Assembly (NCBI GenBank): GCA_944323145.1
Contig: CALURJ010000002.1
Span: 103,397 to 167,396 of the forward strand
DNA length: 64,000 bases
Source of the DNA: Candidatus Gastranaerophilales bacterium
GTDB lineage: Bacteria > Cyanobacteriota > Vampirovibrionia > Gastranaerophilales > Gastranaerophilaceae
Reading direction: 5' to 3'
Both the position numbers and the translations under genes were made by a program. Positions 1 to 9,000 of this stretch are shown one piece after another (position 1 is the first letter of the stretch; every line of letters starts with the position of its first letter). Below the pieces are notes generated by a model that made no database searches, was not told the origin of the DNA, and was given only the letters and a program-made list of their open reading frames with translations.

Positions 1-792
1 CGCTTTAAAACTGGTGAAGGTCTGGAAGGACACAGTTTCGGAAATTTATTTCTGACCGCTTTATGTTCAATTACAGGCGATATGGTTCGAGCAGTAAAAG
101 AATCGTCTAATGTTCTTTCAATCCGCGGCAGAGTTTTGCCATCAACTCTTGATGATATGAAACTTGTAGCAGAAATGGAAGACGGCAGAATTATTCATGG
201 TGAATCAAATATTCCGGAGGCTCACGGTAAAATAAAGAGATTGTTTACGGATCCTAAAAACTGCAAGGCTCTTGATGATGTAATAACGGCAATAAGAGAA
301 GCAGAATTGATTATTCTCGGCCCGGGAAGCCTTTTTACAAGTGTTATTCCTAACCTTTTAATCCCCGAAATTTCTCATGAAATTGCAAAATCAAAGGCAA
401 AAAAGATATATGTTTGTAATATTATGACTCAACCTGGTGAAACTGACGGTTTTTCTGTGAGCGATCATGTGAACGCTCTAATCAGGCATGCAGGAAGTAA
501 AAGAATTGTTGATACTGTACTTGTAAATGATTTTATGCCGTCAAATCTTGCAAAAAAATACCAGATGTCAGGTTCTTATCCGGTTAAGGTTGATTATGAT
601 AATTTGAAAAAAGCAGGTATAAAAGTATTTTCAAGAAAACTTATTGAAGATAATAAAGAGGGTTTTGTAAGACACAGTTCAAATCGTGTTGCGAGGGCTA
701 TTTATTATTGGTTCAGGAAGGAACATAAACAGGACAAAGGAGTTTTCTTTTCATCGCATAAAGATACTGAAAAACAGGGCTGTAATGTATAA
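1..792 (+). CDS. yvcK: YvcK/CofD-like gluconeogenesis factor (UPF0052), 5' truncated
   Basis: The reading frame is open from base 1 and begins mid-gene with a GHSFGNLFLTAL segment followed by ITGD, typical of the YvcK/CofD-like family. 263 codons are present; bacterial YvcK is usually a little over 300, so only the N-terminal nucleotide-binding part is missing. A later ILGPGSLFTSVIPNLL stretch is also family-typical. Known members bind UDP-sugars and affect carbon flux and cell-wall synthesis; the exact role here is unproven. An internal ATG at 82 is not the real start, because conserved sequence continues upstream of it. The stop TAA (790-792) overlaps the panB ATG by one base (TAATG), which suggests translational coupling. 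Confidence 0.85.
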   Translation, partial: RFKTGEGLEGHSFGNLFLTALCSITGDMVRAVKESSNVLSIRGRVLPSTLDDMKLVAEMEDGRIIHGESNIPEAHGKIKRLFTDPKNCKALDDVITAIREAELIILGPGSLFTSVIPNLLIPEISHEIAKSKAKKIYVCNIMTQPGETDGFSVSDHVNALIRHAGSKRIVDTVLVNDFMPSNLAKKYQMSGSYPVKVDYDNLKKAGIKVFSRKLIEDNKEGFVRHSSNRVARAIYYWFRKEHKQDKGVFFSSHKDTEKQGCNV

Positions 793-1592
793 TGATTAAA
801 AAAGTTAATGTTAAAACAATTCAAAAATATAAAGATAATAAAGAAAAATTTTCTGTTTTAACGGCCTATGACTATTCTACAGCAAAATATCTTGATGAAG
901 CCGGTATTGATATTATTTTAATAGGAGATAGCCTTGCAATGGTCGCTCTTGGTTATGAAACAACCCTTTCGATTGGAATGAATGAAATGTCAATTTTTAC
1001 CGGAGCGGTTGCAAGAGGAGTGCAAAGAGCAATGGTTGTAACCGATATGCCTTTTTTAAGTTATCATACGGATATTTCTTCTGCGGTTAAGAATTGCGGA
1101 GAAATGATTAAACTCGGCGCAAATGCCGTTAAAATTGAGGGTTTTAGCGAATATATTTTGGACGTAATAAAACGCCTTGTAGAAACGGGGATTCCTGTTA
1201 TGGGGCATTTAGGGTTTACTCCGCAGTTTTTGAATACTCTTGGCGGTTATAAAATTCAGGGAAAAACCCAAGAGGCAGCCGATGAAATTTTAAGGCAGGC
1301 ACAGCAGCTTGAAAAAGCAGGAGTATTTTCCATTGTGTTGGAGATGGTGCCTGATAAAAGTGCAAAATATATTACCGAAAACCTTAGAGTGCCGACTATT
1401 TCATGCGGAGCTGGAAGATATTGCGATGCACAGGTTCTTGTATCGGATGATGTGTTTGGAAAATTTTCTGATTTTAAACCAAAATTTGCACGTAAATACG
1501 GCGATATGAAATCACTGATTTGTGATTGTGCAAAACAGTTTAATGAAGATGTTAAATCAGGTAAATTTCCATCGGAAGATGAAATTTTCTAG
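792..1592 (+). CDS. panB: 3-methyl-2-oxobutanoate (ketopantoate) hydroxymethyltransferase
   Basis: PanB makes ketopantoate from 2-oxoisovalerate and methylene-tetrahydrofolate, the first committed step to pantothenate and CoA. The 266-aa length is normal. Metal-site residues sit in LIGDS (D46), VVTDMPF (D85) and VKIEG (E116), and the catalytic Glu is in VLEMVP (about E184). The start overlaps the yvcK stop. The stop TAG shares the palindrome CTAG (1589-1592) with the stop of the convergent downstream gene. panC lies 750 bp further on, so the two pantothenate genes are close but separated by an opposite-strand gene. coaD at 11.0 kb continues the same pathway. Confidence 0.95.
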   Translation: MIKKVNVKTIQKYKDNKEKFSVLTAYDYSTAKYLDEAGIDIILIGDSLAMVALGYETTLSIGMNEMSIFTGAVARGVQRAMVVTDMPFLSYHTDISSAVKNCGEMIKLGANAVKIEGFSEYILDVIKRLVETGIPVMGHLGFTPQFLNTLGGYKIQGKTQEAADEILRQAQQLEKAGVFSIVLEMVPDKSAKYITENLRVPTISCGAGRYCDAQVLVSDDVFGKFSDFKPKFARKYGDMKSLICDCAKQFNEDVKSGKFPSEDEIF

Positions 1593-2245
1593 GTATTAGC
1601 ATCTATTATAGTTTTTTCCAAATCTACAAATCTCCGGCCATGAAGCTTGTAATTTTTTACATTGTAGTTATGTGAACTTTGGAAACCCTTTAGTGCATTA
1701 TCCATATCTGATGCATCTACAAGATAACCTGATGGGTAATCTTTAGGTCTTACAAAACCTAATTCTCTGCAAAATGCTTTCATTGATTTAGTCAAATTTT
1801 TTGCAGGGATAATTAATGCAAAATCTTTCAATTTTTTGGTTTCTTCAAGCATTGTATGCAAAAGGCCTTTTCGGGTATTTCTGTCTCTATTCCATACTGC
1901 CATTCCTGTAACGTTGATATCACCTTTATCTTCAGCTTTAAGAATACCTGTGATATATTTGTCGTTTTCAACACTTAGTAAAACTTTAGGAGTGTAGTCA
2001 TCTTCTGTTATTTGTGCAGCTTTTTTCAATGCACTTAATGTAATTTCTTCGGTTGTTTCATTTCCGATTTTTAAAGTACTTTTAGGAATAGCATCATTAT
2101 CTTCAATTAAATTAACTAATCGAGTTATAAAACCTTTATCTCTGCTGTCCAGACTGTAAATATCAATTTTTTTCCCCTGATTTGTAATTGTTCTTAATTT
2201 TATACCGTTGAAATTTATTCTGTTATCAGTGCTGTTAATTCTCAT
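1589..2245 (-). CDS. Putative GNAT-like acetyltransferase, lineage-specific
   Basis: 218 aa, not firmly recognised. The middle and C-terminal part (about residues 120-170) resembles a GNAT fold: an alpha/beta stretch with GMAVWNRDRNTRKGLL, then PAKNLTKSMKAFCRELGF, where Asn-x-x-(S/A)-x-x-F-x-x-x-x-GF is a common acetyl-CoA-side motif. The N-terminus contains INFNGIKL, a short aromatic-Gly motif I associate with many otherwise unrelated proteins of gut Melainabacteria. A strong Shine-Dalgarno AAAGGAG precedes the ATG. The gene is convergent with panB, sharing stop bases, and separates panB from panC. Its substrate is unknown and the GNAT call is an inference. Confidence 0.5.
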   Translation of the reverse strand: MRINSTDNRINFNGIKLRTITNQGKKIDIYSLDSRDKGFITRLVNLIEDNDAIPKSTLKIGNETTEEITLSALKKAAQITEDDYTPKVLLSVENDKYITGILKAEDKGDINVTGMAVWNRDRNTRKGLLHTMLEETKKLKDFALIIPAKNLTKSMKAFCRELGFVRPKDYPSGYLVDASDMDNALKGFQSSHNYNVKNYKLHGRRFVDLEKTIIDANT

Positions 2246-2296
2246 GTTTTCTCCTTTTTTTATTTATGTTTATAGAAAATTCAAACAGAAATTTTT

Positions 2297-2326
2297 TTGC
2301 TATATTTTTTTATGGTAAAATATAGT
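2297..2326 (+). promoter_or_regulatory. Candidate sigma70 promoter for panC
   Basis: TTGCTA (2297-2302), an 18-base spacer and TATAGT (2321-2326). The predicted transcript starts near 2333, about 15 bases before the preferred panC ATG. The background is AT-rich, so this is tentative. Confidence 0.4.
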
Positions 2327-2348
2327 TTAAGAAGTGAGGCTTGGAATT

Positions 2349-3203
2349 ATGTTAGTTCATACAATAGATGAAGTTAGAGAAAAGATAAAAGAATGGAAAA
2401 AAGAGGACTTAACAATAGGTTTAGTGCCTACTATGGGGGCATTGCACAACGGGCATTTAAGCCTTATTAAAAGAAGTGTTGGAAAATGTGATAAAACTGT
2501 AGTTTCTGTTTTTGTAAATCCAATTCAATTCTGTCCGGGTGAAGATCTTGATAAATACCCGAGAACTCTTGATGCAGATGAAAAACTTTGCAATGAAGCC
2601 GGTGTTGATATTGTTTTTGCTCCATCGCCAAAGGAAATGTACGGAGAAGGCCATATTATGTCAAATGATTTTTTGACATATGTTATTCCCCCGTTTTTTT
2701 ATGTTAATAAATTGTGCGGGAAATCAAGAGTTGGGCACTTTGATGGAGTTTGTACAGTTGTAAATAAATTGTTTAATATTGTTCAGCCGGATTTTGCATT
2801 CTTTGGAGAAAAAGACAGGCAGCAGTTAATAATTTTAAAAAAAATGGTAAAAGATTTAAATATTCCGGTTGAAATTATTCCTTGTCCTATAGTTCGTGAA
2901 GAAAGCGGGCTTGCATTATCTTCAAGAAATAAATACTTATCTGAACAGGATAAAGAATACGCACTTGCTTTGAGCAAGATTTTGTTTAATATAAAAGCCT
3001 GCTATAATAAAGGTATAACAGATGTTCAAGCTCTTTATGAAACGGCTTATTCTTATCTGAATGAACACCACTCTCTTGAATATTTGGAATTCAGAGATGC
3101 GGATGATTTGGATGAAAAAAAGATGGCAGATAATAACACAATAGTGTTTATTGCTTTAAAAATAGGTAATGTACGTTTAATAGATAATATAGCTCTCGGC
3201 TGA
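2349..3203 (+). CDS. panC: Pantothenate synthetase
   Basis: PanC joins pantoate and beta-alanine using ATP. The ATP-site motif PTMGALHNGHLSL near the N-terminus carries the HxGH signature. The KMSKS-like loop is SSRNKYLS, and FFGEKDRQQL is the typical family motif. I start at ATG 2349 (284 aa) because GAGG at 2336-2339 gives a good spacing. A GTG at 2334 in frame would add five residues and cannot be excluded. Residues 95-125 (FLTYVIPPFFYVNKL) replace the shorter segment found in many homologues. A membrane-protein gene follows after 7 bp and is probably cotranscribed. Confidence 0.93.
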   Translation: MLVHTIDEVREKIKEWKKEDLTIGLVPTMGALHNGHLSLIKRSVGKCDKTVVSVFVNPIQFCPGEDLDKYPRTLDADEKLCNEAGVDIVFAPSPKEMYGEGHIMSNDFLTYVIPPFFYVNKLCGKSRVGHFDGVCTVVNKLFNIVQPDFAFFGEKDRQQLIILKKMVKDLNIPVEIIPCPIVREESGLALSSRNKYLSEQDKEYALALSKILFNIKACYNKGITDVQALYETAYSYLNEHHSLEYLEFRDADDLDEKKMADNNTIVFIALKIGNVRLIDNIALG

Positions 3204-3210
3204 GGTTTGA

Positions 3211-4134
3211 ATGATAAAAATTTATGAATTAATATCGAAATTTCTTCATTTTTTAATTAACGTGTTGTTTGTTCTGCAGATAATTATAATGATTGTTGTT
3301 TTTTTGACGGCTTCGTACTGGTTTTTTGATCTTTTGAACTCCGATATATTCAGTTTCGCAGAACCTCTTGCTGCTTCAATAAGTGATTTTGTGCGACTTT
3401 TTTATGACAGAGAAGTTCAGGCCGGAGGAGTCTATGTCGACGGTTCGCTCCTTCTATTTGATATTATTGCGATTGTTGTAGTTTTTCTTATTGCAAAATC
3501 CAAATACTATATTTACTTGGCAATTGACTCGGTTAACATTGCTATTAAAGAGTGCAAGGCTCAAATAGAAGAAAAATTTAACCTTGAATTACAAAAAGAA
3601 GCGGAGATGAATATAAAAAAGGCAAATAATGTTGCTGTTTTGGTTCGTTTTACCGCAAAAAATATGTTGATAGATGCGACTTGGGGCGGTGACACCGGTG
3701 ACGGAGTAAAGGAAAAAGAAGATGAGGCATTTAAAACATTTTATTCATCAATAAAAAATTTCACGGGTTGTAAATTCGCTAAAACCGATGATAAGATGCT
3801 TATTCTTATTAATGATTTTAATAAGGTGGATAATCTGTTGTCATTTATAGAAGTATCCGTTAACAAGATAAGTACTGAAATGCGCAAGCAAAAGTGGCTC
3901 TTATATGCCAATATTGCAGTCGATGTTTACGATAATAAAATCAACTTTAAAACGGGAGTCTATCCGGTATTGGAAAGACTATTGTCTATAAATCATAAAA
4001 ATGAACCTTTATGTCTGGGGAATTTTACAATACGCTATAAATTACAGCCAAATTCAGCATTTACGCCCTTTGTGAAAGGCCGTTATAATTTGGGTGAAGA
4101 ATATGAAGTATGGGTTTTAGTTAAGAAAAATTAA
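3211..4134 (+). CDS. Uncharacterised membrane protein with two TM segments and a cytosolic domain
   Basis: 307 aa; no family recognised. It has a hydrophobic helix at about 13-36, a second at about 80-97, a charged helical linker (about 100-140) and a soluble mixed alpha/beta C-terminal domain from about residue 142 (VAVLVRFTAK to the end). The alternation of strands and the phrase DDKMLILINDF could fit a ferredoxin-like or cyclase-like fold, but no catalytic motif is visible. GAGG precedes the ATG. It follows panC by 7 bp, so it is likely in the same transcript. The L10 leader promoter begins shortly after its stop. Confidence 0.6.
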   Translation: MIKIYELISKFLHFLINVLFVLQIIIMIVVFLTASYWFFDLLNSDIFSFAEPLAASISDFVRLFYDREVQAGGVYVDGSLLLFDIIAIVVVFLIAKSKYYIYLAIDSVNIAIKECKAQIEEKFNLELQKEAEMNIKKANNVAVLVRFTAKNMLIDATWGGDTGDGVKEKEDEAFKTFYSSIKNFTGCKFAKTDDKMLILINDFNKVDNLLSFIEVSVNKISTEMRKQKWLLYANIAVDVYDNKINFKTGVYPVLERLLSINHKNEPLCLGNFTIRYKLQPNSAFTPFVKGRYNLGEEYEVWVLVKKN

Positions 4135-4141
4135 CCTGCTC

Positions 4142-4168
4142 TTGATTTTTAATTTGTTTTCATATAAT
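4142..4168 (+). promoter_or_regulatory. Candidate promoter of the rplJ-rplL transcript
   Basis: TATAAT (4163-4168) with TTGATT (4142-4147) 15 bases upstream, a short spacer. The transcript would start near 4175, right where the L10 leader structure begins, which supports the call. Confidence 0.5.
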
Positions 4169-4174
4169 ATAAAT

Positions 4175-4428
4175 TTATAACCGCAGACAGTTAGCGGGGG
4201 TGGGGCGGAATAAACAAGCCTCGGGACAATGAAGAATATCTTGTTTCCCCCTTAATAAATCAGCTAACCGAGGTGAAACAGTCGAAATATATTACTTAGA
4301 TTTGTTAACCTGTTAGATTTTGCGGTCTGAATATTAAAGAAGCAAAATCTTTTTTAGTATTCGGGTAACAAAAAAAGGTCGATAAATGTCTTTTTTAAGA
4401 CGAAGGAATACTAGCAAAGGAGCTAAAC
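4175..4428 (+). ncRNA. Ribosomal protein L10 leader (autoregulatory RNA)
   Basis: The segment has the L10-leader signature: CCGCAGACAG followed by TTAGC (4181-4195), pairing with GCTAACCGAGGTGAAA (4263-4278). GTTAGC and GCTAAC form the closing helix. It is followed by an intrinsic terminator (4315-4355) and then rplJ. In known cases L10 or the L10-L12 complex binds this kink-turn region and lowers expression of rplJ-rplL. The downstream terminator here suggests control by transcription attenuation. The 3' limit is approximate. Confidence 0.85.
4315..4355 (+). terminator. Attenuator inside the L10 leader
   Basis: AGATTTTGC (4315-4323) pairs perfectly with GCAAAATCT (4342-4350), followed by TTTTT. 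It lies 74 bases upstream of the rplJ ATG, so it is a conditional terminator rather than an operon end. Confidence 0.75.
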
Positions 4429-4950
4429 ATGGCAACAAAAGCTTTTAAATCTGAAAAAATAGATGCTATAAAAGCAAAAGCAGAAAAAGCCCAGGTAGCT
4501 ATTTTAACAGAGTATAAAGGTTATACTGTAGAAGAAATTACCAATTTGAGAAGAAGCCTCCAAAAAGACGGCGGCGATTATATGGTAACTAAAAATACTC
4601 TTGCTAAAATCGCTTTAAAGGGTACTGATTTTGAAGTTCTTACTGATTCTTTAACAGGACCTGTCGCTATTGCGTTTGGTTTTGAAGATCAGGTAAGCCC
4701 TGCAAAAGCAGTTGCAAAATTTATTAAAGACACCAAAAAAGGTGCTATTTTAGGCGGTGCTTTAGACGGTAAATTGTTAACGGCTAAGGAAGCAGAAGCA
4801 TTATCAAAAATGCCTTCAAAAGAAGAACTTATTGCAAAAATTCTCGGTTCTATCAACTCACCTGCTTCTGGCATCGTTGGATCTATCAATGCAGTTATGT
4901 CACAGCTTACAAGAACTATGGCTGCTGTTAGAGATCAGAAAACCGCATAA
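4429..4950 (+). CDS. rplJ: 50S ribosomal protein L10
   Basis: 173 aa. This is the stalk-base protein that anchors L7/L12 dimers to the 23S rRNA. The N-terminal KAEKAQVAILTEYKGYTVEEI and the following YMVTKNTLAKIAL segment are characteristic, and the C-terminal helix that carries L7/L12 is present. GGAG precedes the ATG. It is the first gene after the L10 leader, 45 bp upstream of rplL. Confidence 0.96.
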   Translation: MATKAFKSEKIDAIKAKAEKAQVAILTEYKGYTVEEITNLRRSLQKDGGDYMVTKNTLAKIALKGTDFEVLTDSLTGPVAIAFGFEDQVSPAKAVAKFIKDTKKGAILGGALDGKLLTAKEAEALSKMPSKEELIAKILGSINSPASGIVGSINAVMSQLTRTMAAVRDQKTA

Positions 4951-4995
4951 GTTTTTTAATGTATTAAACTAAAACAATTTAAAAGGAGAAAAATA

Positions 4996-5373
4996 ATGAG
5001 TAACGTAGAAACTATTTTAGAATCAATCGAAAAATTGACTTTATTGGAAGCAGCTGAATTAGTAAAAGCTATGGAAGAAAAATTCGGCGTATCTGCAGCA
5101 GCTCCTGTAGCAGTTGCAGCAGCAGCTCCTGCAGCAGCAGGTGAAGCAGCAGCTGATGAAGCTTCTGAAGTATCTGTAATCTTGGCATCAGCTGGTGCTA
5201 ACAAAATCGCTGTATTGAAAGAAGTTAGAACTATCACCGGTCTTGGCTTGAAAGAAGCTAAAGATTTAGTAGACGGTGCACCGAAACCTATTAAAGAAGG
5301 TGTTAAAAAAGAAGATGCTGAAGCTATTAAAAAACAGCTTGAAGCAGCTGGCGCTACTGTTGAAATCAAGTAG
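4996..5373 (+). CDS. rplL: 50S ribosomal protein L7/L12
   Basis: 125 aa, normal length. N-terminal dimerisation domain (1-35), an Ala-rich hinge (about 36-56, with the direct [14 protein letters not shown] run), and the C-terminal factor-binding domain with [12 protein letters not shown] and [16 protein letters not shown] strong AAAAGGAG ribosome site precedes it. The gene closes the rplJ-rplL unit and is followed by a symmetrical terminator shared with the convergent nuclease gene. Confidence 0.97.
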   Translation: MSNVETILESIEKLTLLEAAELVKAMEEKFGVSAAAPVAVAAAAPAAAGEAAADEASEVSVILASAGANKIAVLKEVRTITGLGLKEAKDLVDGAPKPIKEGVKKEDAEAIKKQLEAAGATVEIK

Positions 5374-5394
5374 TAACAGGTTAATTCCTAAAAA

Positions 5395-5425
5395 TAAAAA
5401 ACCTCTCTGCCTGAGAGGTTTTTTA
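5395..5425. terminator. Bidirectional terminator, rplL and the nuclease gene
   Basis: ACCTCTC (5401-5407) and GAGAGGT (5413-5419) form a hairpin with A-run before and T-run after, so it can work on both strands. It lies between convergent gene ends. Confidence 0.85.
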
Positions 5426-6091
5426 TTTTATACAAATCTTTTTGTATTCGCAAAAATCACATTGAGCTGTATATTCGGCTTCTTCCGGAAATTGAGCATT
5501 TGTGATTTTATCACAAATTTCAATCAACATTTTTTCATATTCCTGTTCTTTTTCCAAAGAAAAATCTATTAAGACATTTTGGTTATTTTTTAAATCAATG
5601 TATACAAATTTAATATTGTATGCGTCACCCTGCACTTGTTTCAGGGGCTGATTTTTTAGTAATTTTGATGTGCACAGCAGATAAACCATAGTTTGATAAT
5701 CGTATTCGGGATTTTTAGGAGTTGAGCCGGTTTTGTAATCAAGAATATAATAATTTTTTTCATCTTTCATCAGGGCGTCTAATCTTCCGCCAATCCAGTA
5801 ATCTCCGATTTTGCAGGAAAGGTTATATTCTGAGTTTATGTAATTTTTTTGAAAAAATTCGTTTTGTTTAAGATGCTCCCAGGTCAGTTTTTCTTCACAA
5901 TTCAAAGCTTTTTCCATTTTGGTTATATCATCTCCGCGAAGATAATAGTTTGCGAGTGCGTGAACCTTTTTCCCTTTTTCAAAAAGACTGATTTTTTGCG
6001 GCATTGAAATCTTTTGTATATATTTAAAATAGTATTTTTTAGGACAGGTTTTAAAGGTTTTGAGCATATTGGGAGAAAAGCTATTCATCAT
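5423..6091 (-). CDS. PD-(D/E)XK nuclease with AddB/Cas4-like Fe-S cluster
   Basis: 222 aa. RecB-family nuclease motifs: H44 (GKKVHALA), D105 (GGRLDAL), D118-x-K120 (LDYKTG). The cysteines C16 (TCPKKYYF), C211, C214 and C220 (CDFCEYKKIC) match the one-plus-three pattern of the 4Fe-4S cluster in AddB and Cas4. It overlaps the upstream helicase gene by 11 bp and its ribosome site CGGAGG lies inside that gene, so the two are translationally coupled and probably act together in DNA end processing. Residues 148-156 (QPLKQVQGD) are encoded by a copy of a dispersed palindromic repeat (5624-5650), an apparent in-frame insertion between motifs. Confidence 0.85.
   Translation of the reverse strand: MMNSFSPNMLKTFKTCPKKYYFKYIQKISMPQKISLFEKGKKVHALANYYLRGDDITKMEKALNCEEKLTWEHLKQNEFFQKNYINSEYNLSCKIGDYWIGGRLDALMKDEKNYYILDYKTGSTPKNPEYDYQTMVYLLCTSKLLKNQPLKQVQGDAYNIKFVYIDLKNNQNVLIDFSLEKEQEYEKMLIEICDKITNAQFPEEAEYTAQCDFCEYKKICIK
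5624..5650. repeat. Dispersed palindromic repeat inside the nuclease gene
   Basis: The stretch around ACTTGTTTCAGGGGCT matches 40524-40545 in intergenic island B at all but one or two of about 20 positions. It is bounded by CCCTG and CAGGG arms. It encodes nine residues in frame. Confidence 0.6.
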
Positions 6092-9000
6092 ATACCTCCG
6101 TACAATCCAGAATTTCCGAAAAAATCAAGTTCGGTTCTTGTTCAATAATCTTTTCAAATGATTTAACCTTGCGGCTTGTTGTAAAATAAAGATGTTTTTT
6201 GGCTCTTGTGATTGCGACATAAAGCAGCCTTAAATTCTCTGACACAAGCTCCTGTTTCATGTCAAATTCTGTTTTAGGTTTGTAATCTGTATTTAGCCGC
6301 TTAAGATTTTCCATAAAATCAGAAGATTTGAGTTTAATTTGTTCAAAATCAATAGTTAAATTTTTTTCGGACATTTCGGGAATAAATACATAATCAAACT
6401 CATCTCCTTTAGATTTATGCATTGTCATAACCTGAACTTTTCCGGCAATATATTCTTTGCTGCTTTCTTCTTCTTCGGAGAAAAATTTAAATCCGCTGAG
6501 AGAAGGCTTTTTCGCCAATTCTCCCAAACGCTCGACAAGTATCGGGAATTCTTTATAGTTTATGCTCAATCTTTTTATAAGAGTTGAAATAAGGTATACA
6601 TTAGATTTTTCTATTTCTGATGAAAAATAGTGCAGTCCTATTTTTATTGCAAGTTCATCCGGCGTGAGATGCGGGAATGACAGCCAGTAGGTTAAATCCC
6701 AATAGAACTGTGTAAGATAAGGATTTTCGATATCATCGCAGTTTGTTTGTATAAACGGGTTTTCAAACTCCCTTATTTCAAGTCCGAGCCGCTGCTTATA
6801 AAAACCCATTTCTGCAAGGATTTCATAGTTATCTGCAATAATATTGTTATCAAAAGGATGAATAATCATTTGCATAATTGCAAAGATTGTTTTAAAGATT
6901 GATTTCTGTTCAAGGGATTCGCTTCTTGTAATAGTTTTTAATCCGCTGTTATTAATAAAGTTCATCCACTGGGCAACCTGATAATTATTTCTTAAAAGTA
7001 TTCCGATTGTACATTTTTCATCTTTGGAAAGAGCTGATTTAATCTCTTTTAATATGTAGTTTCTTTCTTCGAGCGGCTTTTCAAAGATTATAGAATGCAG
7101 AGCATTTTCGGATAAAGGATTTTTTCCCTCAACAGGATGCATAAATATTTTGTAAAATGCATTTTTAGTTTCCTGCCGTTGTTCTGCCCATTTTACAAGA
7201 TTATTAGCAAGAGTCCAAACATCTTTTGTACAGCGTTGGGAGCAATCCATACTTACGTCGGTGCTTTCTTGTATAAATTTTCTGAACCCTTCCACATCGG
7301 CGTTTGAAAAAGTTGTTGTAATCGCCTGATTTATATCCCCGCAGCGAATTAAATTTTTGTGTTTCCCGCTTAAGAGATTGATTAACCGTTGTTGAATAGA
7401 TGAGGAATCCTGAGCTTCATCCTCAATAATATAATGACAGATATCCTGATAATATTCTCGGATATCGGCATTTTCTTCCAGCAGTTTAACTGATGATGTA
7501 AGCATATCATCGTAATCTATCAAATTTGATTCTCTTAAAACTCTTTGGTATTCATCGAAAAATGTTTGAAATTTTTGAATTTTATTGTCTGTCGGATTGT
7601 TAAATTGTCCGTTCCCGATTTTAAATACGGAAATTCCTCTGTCAAATTCATCCGTTTCAGATTTTTTTAATTTGAGTTTGGTTGAAATTTCTCTTATTAT
7701 TCTTGTTCTTTGCGTGTCATCGCATATTTCAAAATCTGATGACAGCCCTAATCTTTCATAATTGCCGTTTTCTTTTAAAATTCTCAAAGCAAGCCCGTGT
7801 ATTGTGCTGATATTAGGAATTTGTGATGAGTTTTGCCTGATATTTTTAATTCTGTCGCGGAAATTTCTTGCGGCGGATTCCATATAAGTCATAACAAATA
7901 TATTTTCAGGATTTATCCCTTTATCAAGAAGTTTTAGAATAAGAGCAAGTAATATTGTTGTTTTTCCGGCACCCGGAACAGCTGAAATTGCCATCTGCCC
8001 GTGTTCATATTCAAGTACTGGCTTTTGATCATCACGCGGAATAATTTTGAAAGCTCCTGCGTCATTGCGGACTTGTTCCTTAATCTCTTCGACTTTTATA
8101 TATTCTTCAATTCCTCCGAAGTTTTCAATTCCGTTTCCGTCAAACAGGCTTGAATAAGTGTAAACATGTTCTGATGCGCAAAGGGTAAGTTTTCTTAAAA
8201 TCCTTGCTGTTTTATCTTTGGAAAGCTGGATATTATCATCAATTGTGTATTCATCTTTTGCCCATCCGCGCTGAAACACCCATGCATTATATAAAGGTCC
8301 GGTGTCGCTTTTAATCCATTCGTCGCTTGAGATATCCAACCAGAATTGATATTTGGTTTTAATTTGATTATCAATGATTTTTTGCGGAGTTGAAATTACA
8401 ATATCATTGTCCGAAATTTCAAGGGTTGAATACGGATTTTCCGCAATAATTGAATTTTCAATCTGGGTTATAATATCTTCCTGCCTGTTTTCAAATTCTT
8501 TCCCGAGTACATTTTCAAAATCCTGAAGCTGTTTTATAAAAAAGTTAAACTTATTCATTTCAACAGAATTTACATAATAAAATCTGGCAAGCTCATTGTA
8601 AATATCATATACTTTTTCTGATAACTTAGATTTGCTTGATTTTAATACTTCAATCAGATCTTTAAATTTTTTGTATCTGCCTGTGTATTCCTCTAAATTA
8701 AATTCAAACGGGATTAATTCGTTATTCTGCTCAAAGTTTTCCAAAATGTCTTTACAGTATTTAACCGGAATTCCCAAAAATTCTGAAAGGACAACTCTGA
8801 GTTCAAACTCTGTAACTTTAAACCCGCTGTTAATTTTTAATATTGTTAAAACAGATTTTACAAGCCTGTTTTGTATAAGCTTTTCACTGCCGGAGAGAAA
8901 AAGCAAATTCGGACGAAGGTTTTCATTCAAAGAGAATTTGAGCATGTCATCTACAACAGGTGTAATTATAGAAATGTCAGACGGCTTTATATTCTTTTCC

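Noticed and set aside
3211..4134. GGDEF or class III cyclase domain in the membrane protein
   Set aside because: Strand order is suggestive, but no GGDEF, DxD or cyclase catalytic residues are visible.
4956..5369. Long antisense frame opposite rplL
   Set aside because: It mirrors the Ala-rich codon pattern of rplL and has no independent support.
5423..6091. Cas4 as part of a CRISPR system
   Set aside because: The Cys and nuclease motifs fit, but it overlaps a repair-type helicase and no other CRISPR component is in the window.
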